Assembly (NCBI GenBank): GCA_001949185.1
Contig: BDGG01000004.1
Coordinates: 4,480,554 to 4,544,553, forward strand
Source: Ramazzottius varieornatus
Lineage: Eukaryota > Tardigrada > Eutardigrada > Parachela > Ramazzottiidae
Reading direction: 5' to 3'
DNA length: 64,000 nucleotides
A model generated the notes under the pieces. It was not told where the DNA came from. It worked only from the letters and a program-made list of their open reading frames with translations, and made no database searches. The stretch's first letter is position 1, and each line of letters opens with the position of its first letter. Position numbers and translations under genes: made by a program. Below, piece after piece: positions 58,901 through 64,000 of the stretch.

Positions 58901-60012
58901 TAATCGTTCGACCTCCCTTTAGCCAGAAAGCACCATCTCTCATGCCCGTTTCTCGTTTACGGATACAATCATGTGAAGAACCCCAAAGTGTACAATAACC
59001 CTCGTACTCTGCAACACCAATGCATATTCAGGCTATACCTGTACAGGAGCCTTTCAATACTGTATGTGTCGATATTTTTCTCCAATGTGTTTTCGTGCGT
59101 CAGTTGGAACGATCGGCTGTTAACGTGGCTTTGTAAGTCTCGCGCAGACTACATGAGTAGCCTTTCCTCCATGCTTTCGTCCATGCAGTCCACGATGTTC
59201 TGTATTCAAGACGAAGGACTGCGACGCTAATTGAAAAACAATCGGAATGGCGAGTTCACAAAGGCGTACGTAGAATCAACGTTCAAGGATGGGGAGCTAG
59301 AGAAACGATGGTGGTGTACTCAAGTGCACTTGTGGTTGTGCAGTAATGCAGTTACAGTAAGTCAGTTATCCCTTGACACAAAGTGTCTATGGGTCGCCGC
59401 CTCGGCCCAAGTAAATAGATTATGTTTTGTACACTCATTTTCTTTCTTAATTGACTTCGATATCGGATGGACGGACCGGGAACCACCAAGGAGACATCTC
59501 ATCCCATCTTGTGGCCCTATTGCATGCGCAAAGACGCTGCGAGCTCTAGAAACTTGACGCTAGGAAGCAGGAATCTTCTGATTCCAACCGAAGCCCCTCA
59601 GTTTGCCCTGATAGCAAACAGATTCGCGGTTCCAGTATAGTTCAGTCCCGCCAATTCTGAAAGAACGCGGTGCAAGCTATGGTGTCGATAATTTTGAGTT
59701 AGTCAGAAGGTAGTGCACGAAGTGCGAACTGCGAAGCATATTGCTAGTGCGCACCTCTGCGGTGCCACGGTCAGTTCTTGGATTTCCCCAGAAATTTTTC
59801 TAGCAGCAGTTTAAAGCCGCAGAGGTCATAAAGGTTAATTTGATACAGGGTTCTTCATAATGTGAATTACGCCACTTGGTTGCTGAGTCGGTCGTTTCTG
59901 GTTGGGAAATATTCAGAATTAGTTTGTAGATATCGAGTTATCTGTCAGTTGTTTTCTCTCAGTTGTTTTCTCTGTTATCTTACTTTATCTAACGCAAGAT
60001 TTCGTCGTAGCA
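55942..60012. other. Intergenic, 4.1 kb, no supported gene
   Basis: The largest gene-free stretch. ORFs of 60-120 codons occur on both strands, but none has a family signature or coherent splice chain. A TATA-like CCTATAAAAA (minus strand, 55961-55970) lies only about 20 bp upstream of the transporter ATG. Confidence 0.45.
55961..55970 (-). promoter_or_regulatory. TATA-like element next to the EAAT start codon
   Basis: Minus-strand CCTATAAAAA. Its spacing to the ATG at 55941 is shorter than a normal TATA-to-start distance, so either the motif is fortuitous or the 5' leader is near zero. Confidence 0.25.
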
Positions 60013-61434
60013 ATGGAGACCAGCAACCGAAGCAACATTCCCACGTTCGGTCCTTCCACTAACGGATCGCGAGTTCCCCATATTAACCCCGGAGCACCCA
60101 GCCGACGCAGCTCGCGAGCCGCTCAACGCAGTCGCTCGCCCTCCCTCAGCCGGATCGGCTCAGTGAGTGTCAAAATTACAGTTTAGAAGATATTTTGAAT
60201 TGGACCGGCAGTTTAGTGAACTGGATCGGTCTTCGCTTCTACGGAACGATCGCAAGGTTCAAACGTGATGGCGGAAGACCGCGTAGCACCGTGCCCGAAC
60301 TCCTGGTTGCAAATAACTTATCTATTGATACTGTATATGCTCGTCGAGCGCACCATGAAACGTCGCAACATAGATTATATCGAAATGAAGTTATACATTG
60401 CCGTCGATTCTGCGATAATATTCGGCAGATTTCTTACTTGAAAAGCTCAGTTATACAAGCAAATACTAGCTTGAAGGAGTTCGACTTTATGTGGGCTCCG
60501 AGTTGCGCGGCCTGCGCCAACAGAGGACGCGAGGTGCTTCGGCATTGCTTTCTCGAAATTTCGAAAGCTGAGTTTGGCAGATACTGTGTTTCTGTTTTAG
60601 CGGCCTTCCAATCGAGCTCTATCGCAATTATAGAGTTTACAGTACACGCACGAAGGGAAAGTTTGAAACAGTGAAAAGTGTGGAACAGGGGATTCCGAAA
60701 CAGCGAAACGGAAGTTCCTCCGTACCTGTACAATTCACACCAATGCACTTTTTGACAATGTTATACGGTTGAATTCTAAATTTGTCGTCTTTTCCCCCTG
60801 TTCCAAACTTTTACTGTTCCAGACTTGCCCTTCGAGCGTATGCGACTATAGGTGGCTGCGGCTTTCGTTCCGTGTTAGACGTAACACCTTACCAAAAATT
60901 TTGATTGCAGCGCAGCCGGAGACAACCTACGCCTAGCAAGAACGAGAAAAAGCAGGACAACAGCAATGAAAACCAAGGAAAACAGGTAAGCAATAGCTAC
61001 ACACCTTATTCCCGGCAGCGCAGGAGATTTCTTTGTCGGCGGCGATCCTATTGGACTGTGATGGCTGTAGGGGACCACGTCGCGGATGGAGGGTGGAGAC
61101 CACTTCTTTGTGGCGCCATCTGCCACTGTACCCGCCGCCAGTGATAGCAAGAACCCGGGATCCAAGTCCAAGAGCCCGAATAAGAAGCCACCATCCAAGC
61201 CTTCATCGCCCAAGGTTTGTCATGGATTTGCCGTGTCCTGTTGAAGCTTGATCGGTTGCTACGATAGGAGCAGTCATGAAAGCCTCGAACCGAGCCATGA
61301 ATTCATATGGATTTTTCTTTTAGAAGCGAAAGGCCACAGCGAAGCCCAAAAAAGTCATCGCCAAAAAGCTTCCTCGGCGCAGTAATTTTCCCTCCGGTGC
61401 AGCTAAGAAGTTCCAGAAGAAACGAAAGAACTAG
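60013..61434 (+). CDS. Small, very basic nuclear-type protein with an HMGN-like RRSSR motif
   Basis: Four exons, all phase 0: 60013-60162, 60911-60985, 61071-61214 and 61324-61434 (159 aa). The chain is low-complexity and rich in Ser, Pro, Lys and Arg. Residues about 30-50 read PSRRSSRAAQRSRSPSLSR, where RRSSR resembles the nucleosome-binding core of HMGN proteins (RRSARLS) and the similar motif described in the tardigrade protein Dsup. The C-terminal half has SPNKK and SPKKRK motifs, as in histone H1 and sperm basic proteins, and ends QKKRKN. No folded domain is visible. A chromatin-binding role is inferred from composition; a ribosome-biogenesis or nucleolar role is an alternative. Intron 1 (748 bp) contains an inverted-repeat element. 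Confidence 0.7.
60640..60850. repeat. Inverted-repeat element, about 210 bp (basic-protein intron 1)
   Basis: Left arm 60648-60692 (GAAACAGTGAAAAGTGTGG and GAACAGGGGA) pairs with right arm 60792-60838. The outer tips are diverged (CAGTACACGCACG against TAGTCGCATACGCTCG), probably with flanking TA. An old mariner-like MITE. Confidence 0.65.
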
Positions 61435-62026
61435 TAGATTACCTGCTTGCATGGGATAGTTGTATTGTTGTGTTTGTTTTACATCCGGTTATCCAGAAAG
61501 GCGGAACTGGGGATGCTCACGCTTCCTACCTGCTGACCATCAGAACCATGCGAACCATCAGCCTTGTTGAAAAATAATGAGAAGCACCTCTGTAGGGAAC
61601 ACTTCGGGTGTGATGGGAGCTTGAGTGACTGAAGACTTGCGGCGATAACAACCTCCCCGATCTTTGATACATGCATGACAGTAGCCATGCTCGGGCTGGT
61701 TAGTCTTGCGCTGCCTCTAGCGCAGCCGGAAGTCGTACTGCGACGGAAATGGGTCGCTGGACCTGCGAATCGGATAGAGCAACGTGTGCGGCTCGACCAT
61801 CTTTAGTTTCTCGCTTCTTAGTCTGATATCTTGACGATATACTGTGGCTGGGCATGATCCACGCCGCGAGAAGCTGCGAAAGCTCTACGTTTAGCTACCT
61901 GCCTTCCCAAGGCTCTGGCCGCTCTGTTGTAACGTAGAAATGTGCCGGTACACAGTCCACTTCCAGTTTTGATTCGCTGGATGGGGAAGCGACGTGGATG
62001 CTGCTGGCCAATTTTTGGCGCTCGCT

Positions 62027-62062
62027 ATAGACTATAGCGACTACAGCCTATAGTCGCTATCT
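62027..62062. repeat. Palindromic stretch
   Basis: ATAGCGACTA...TAGTCGCTAT with short TATAG repeats between; a potential hairpin. Confidence 0.7.
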
Positions 62063-62709
62063 CGTTATCTCGACATCAGCAGCGCAAGCTAGTTGCATGA
62101 ATGCATGTGCGTTCTCCGTCTGACGGCCTGGCCATTTCCTATTTTACATTCCGTTGTCGAAGCTCTGCAAGCCATTGTGATATCCAAGCTCCTTCCACAG
62201 TCCGGACGTCCCCGTTAGTCATTATCCTGGTTTCATTGTTAATTGCTCTACGTCTCAAGAATCAAGACAGTCTTTTGTTTTCAGGACAGTCGGACAGCGA
62301 ATACGGTTCGATTTACTCTCTTCGAAGTTCCGTCTTCAGTCTACACGAAACCGTACGTATTCGATATTCCGTGGTGAAATCTCTTCAGCCAGAAATTGCA
62401 ACCGCTAGAGGAGACGACCCAAACCTAATGCTTATCTTGCTGGAGGCTCGCCGTTCGTTGATACTCGTTTGATACAAACGAGTGATACTTTAATACTAGT
62501 ATTAGCAAAATCTCGATGACCAGTTGATCAATTGCTCAATGCATATTTAATACGTTGCAGTGAAACCGGAAGTCGTCAAGGTGCACCGCCAGATCATCAC
62601 TTGAGAGCAGAAGCGCCGGAAGTTATTACGGGAATCCGATATAACAGTACGATGTCATCATATCAGGGGATGATACCGCTCTATTGATATTTATCTCGAG
62701 CCGAGAGGT

Positions 62710-62759
62710 NNNNNNNNNNNNNNNNNNNNNNNNNNNNNNNNNNNNNNNNNNNNNNNNNN
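62710..62759. other. Assembly gap (50 N), flanked by an inverted repeat
   Basis: Left flank GAGCCGAGAGG, right flank CTCTCGGCTC: the gap again sits at the centre of a palindrome. Confidence 0.95.
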
Positions 62760-63491
62760 CTCTCGGCTCTCGCTCCGTACTGGAACCAGCACTCTTTTAT
62801 TCAGCCACTTCGCCGTAAATCGCAGCATGAAAGGATAGAAGGTAGTATGTCATCATCAATTTTCAATTTTCTCTCGGTGCATCCAAAAGCAAGCAGTCAA
62901 TTAAATACATACACCTTCCACACAGCTTTCCGCAAAAACTAGACCATTTTTTTTTCGAGATTCTGAGATTGAAATATTGCTAATATGCACGAAAAATCTT
63001 GGCGGTGCTGGCTGGGCGATCTTCTAAAGGCTGAGTTGCTTTGGATCTTCCTTTTTCTGTCCCGCATTTCAAGTACTAGTCCGTCATTTCATTTATGACA
63101 TGTCATATACATATAGATAAAGGAAAAGTCGAAACGTCAACACGGCGCAGATAGATTTATGGCAGCTGTTGCATTGCTATCACACATTCCCGCATGTTCG
63201 AATTATTCGATCTTGCTCTTTTTACCTTCCTGTTTCATCCGCGGATGATTGCTGGGTGTGCAACTGTGCATTGCTTCGTCTGAGTTATGGACAAGAGTGC
63301 GCCAGTTGATGAGGCGGAAATTGCTCTGGTGGCTGTCGTTCTGGTAAACTCGACTCGCCTCACCTGTCCAAGAGTTGTTTGTGCTTGCATGCAGAGGACT
63401 TCCAGTCTTCCACTCATATCATTTTATAGATCGGATTACGCTTTACGATGAACTGTAGTTTTTGTTTGTTTACGGCGGCATTAATAACCAC

Positions 63492-64000
63492 ATGGGTACA
63501 CTCTTGCAGAACACGAGCATGCCTGGTGTACGTCAACCAATCAACTCAAATAGCGATATGCTGGGGCGAGTAGGCGGACAGCCTACTCCGCAGGGATCGC
63601 CGATAGGCCTAACTCCGAACCACATGATGGCCTACAACGCTCATCTGCAACAGCATTACACTCCTCGTCTTGGACTTTTGCCGCCTGCTCAACTCAGCTC
63701 CGCTCCCTGTCCAAACTATCATCCCATGGCGCATCAGGAGCAAGGTTATGGGAATGGCATGCCAGGACACGACATGTATGCCTTCCAGCCACAATCGGGA
63801 GGACAGCTTAGCCCACAGTCGTCAAATGGAAGTTACGCTCCAGCTCAAAATGCTCATCAGGTAAGAGAACAATCCTCTGACGTTGTCTGTCAGTTGGATG
63901 ACCGTTTGGTTTTTTCTCTATAGCAGGCTGCGCGAGTATCGAACGGCTTCAACGCTCCTACTGCCTCTTCGATGCAAGTACAGCAGCATCTGCAGCAACA
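63492..64000 (+). CDS. Gln/Pro/Asn-rich protein, 5' part, runs off the right edge
   Basis: Exon to 63860 and a second exon from 63924 to the window end. The chain is low-complexity and rich in Gln, Pro, Asn, Gly and Met (GRVGGQPTPQGSPIGLTP, then QPQSGGQLSPQSSNGSYAP, then poly-Gln-like QVQQHLQQ), as in transactivators and chromatin-remodelling subunits. The ATG at 63492 is possible. However TTGCAG just before 63510 is also a good acceptor, in which case 62285-62352 (SDSEYGSIYSLRSSVFSLHE, ending in phase 0) could be an upstream exon. The second exon has a tandem TAGCAG acceptor. Family not identified. Confidence 0.6.

Larger units (their letters stand above)
61435..63491. other. Intergenic/5' region of the next gene, with an assembly gap
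   Basis: Contains a palindrome near 62027-62062, a possible coding exon at 62285-62352 and a 50-N gap. Otherwise nothing recognisable. Confidence 0.4.

Noticed and set aside
1-64000. CRISPR arrays, rRNA, bacterial-style operons, riboswitches
   Set aside because: No regularly spaced repeats, rRNA-like conserved tracts or polycistronic layout seen; the window is plainly a eukaryotic nuclear genome. tRNA genes were looked for by the GGTTCRA motif and none could be supported.

Overview
This is a eukaryotic, metazoan genomic window. Protein-coding genes are split by short introns (mostly 50 to 400 bp, GT-AG) and there are two 50-N scaffold gaps. The gene set (class I PI3K, Kip-type CDK inhibitor, D-type-like cyclin, PIWI, ephexin-like RhoGEF, PAN-ZP cuticle protein, excitatory amino acid transporter, radial spoke protein 9) is animal. 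The six-PAN plus ZP membrane protein points to a moulting animal. Together with the very divergent cell-cycle proteins, compact introns and mid GC, I suspect a tardigrade (Hypsibius/Ramazzottius-like). That species-level guess is inference; only an ecdysozoan-like invertebrate is well supported.

Layout. 0-11.8 kb is mostly minus strand: the 5' half of a class I PI3K catalytic subunit (1-1768, runs off the left edge), an unidentified gene (2624-3543 and perhaps up to 4553), a TMX-type ER thioredoxin (4966-6788), a DNA transposon with 230-bp inverted repeats (7671-9793) sitting inside the last exon of a membrane-protein gene, and a Kip-type CDK inhibitor (10901-11790). 12-21 kb holds small genes: a 59-codon two-exon ORF, the mitochondrial COX-assembly factor PET117, an unidentified plus-strand gene (16080-17382) and a secreted Gly/Tyr-rich protein. 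21.3-31 kb is plus strand: the PAN-ZP protein and a divergent D-type-like cyclin. 32.4-39.3 kb is a complete 21-exon PIWI gene on the minus strand. 42.3-43.9 kb is RSPH9. 46.2-51.0 kb is an ephexin-family RhoGEF. A small secreted Cys-containing protein follows, then a complete 12-exon EAAT/SLC1 transporter (minus). 60.0-61.4 kb encodes a small, very basic protein with an HMGN-like RRSSR motif. The window ends in the 5' part of a Gln/Pro-rich protein.

These are independent eukaryotic genes, not an operon. Functional links are thematic: PI3K, cyclin D and Kip belong to growth/G1 control, and the PAN-ZP and Gly/Tyr-rich proteins are extracellular-matrix or cuticle candidates. PIWI is the expected defence against the transposons that litter the window.

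The most striking genome-level feature is a family of about 100-bp hairpin elements (14 copies found by eye). Thirteen of them lie inside introns of seven or so unrelated genes, often making up half of the intron. They look like intron-targeted or introner-like MITEs. Exon boundaries below were derived by hand from splice consensus and frame continuity; all multi-exon models marked complete keep an open frame through every junction.
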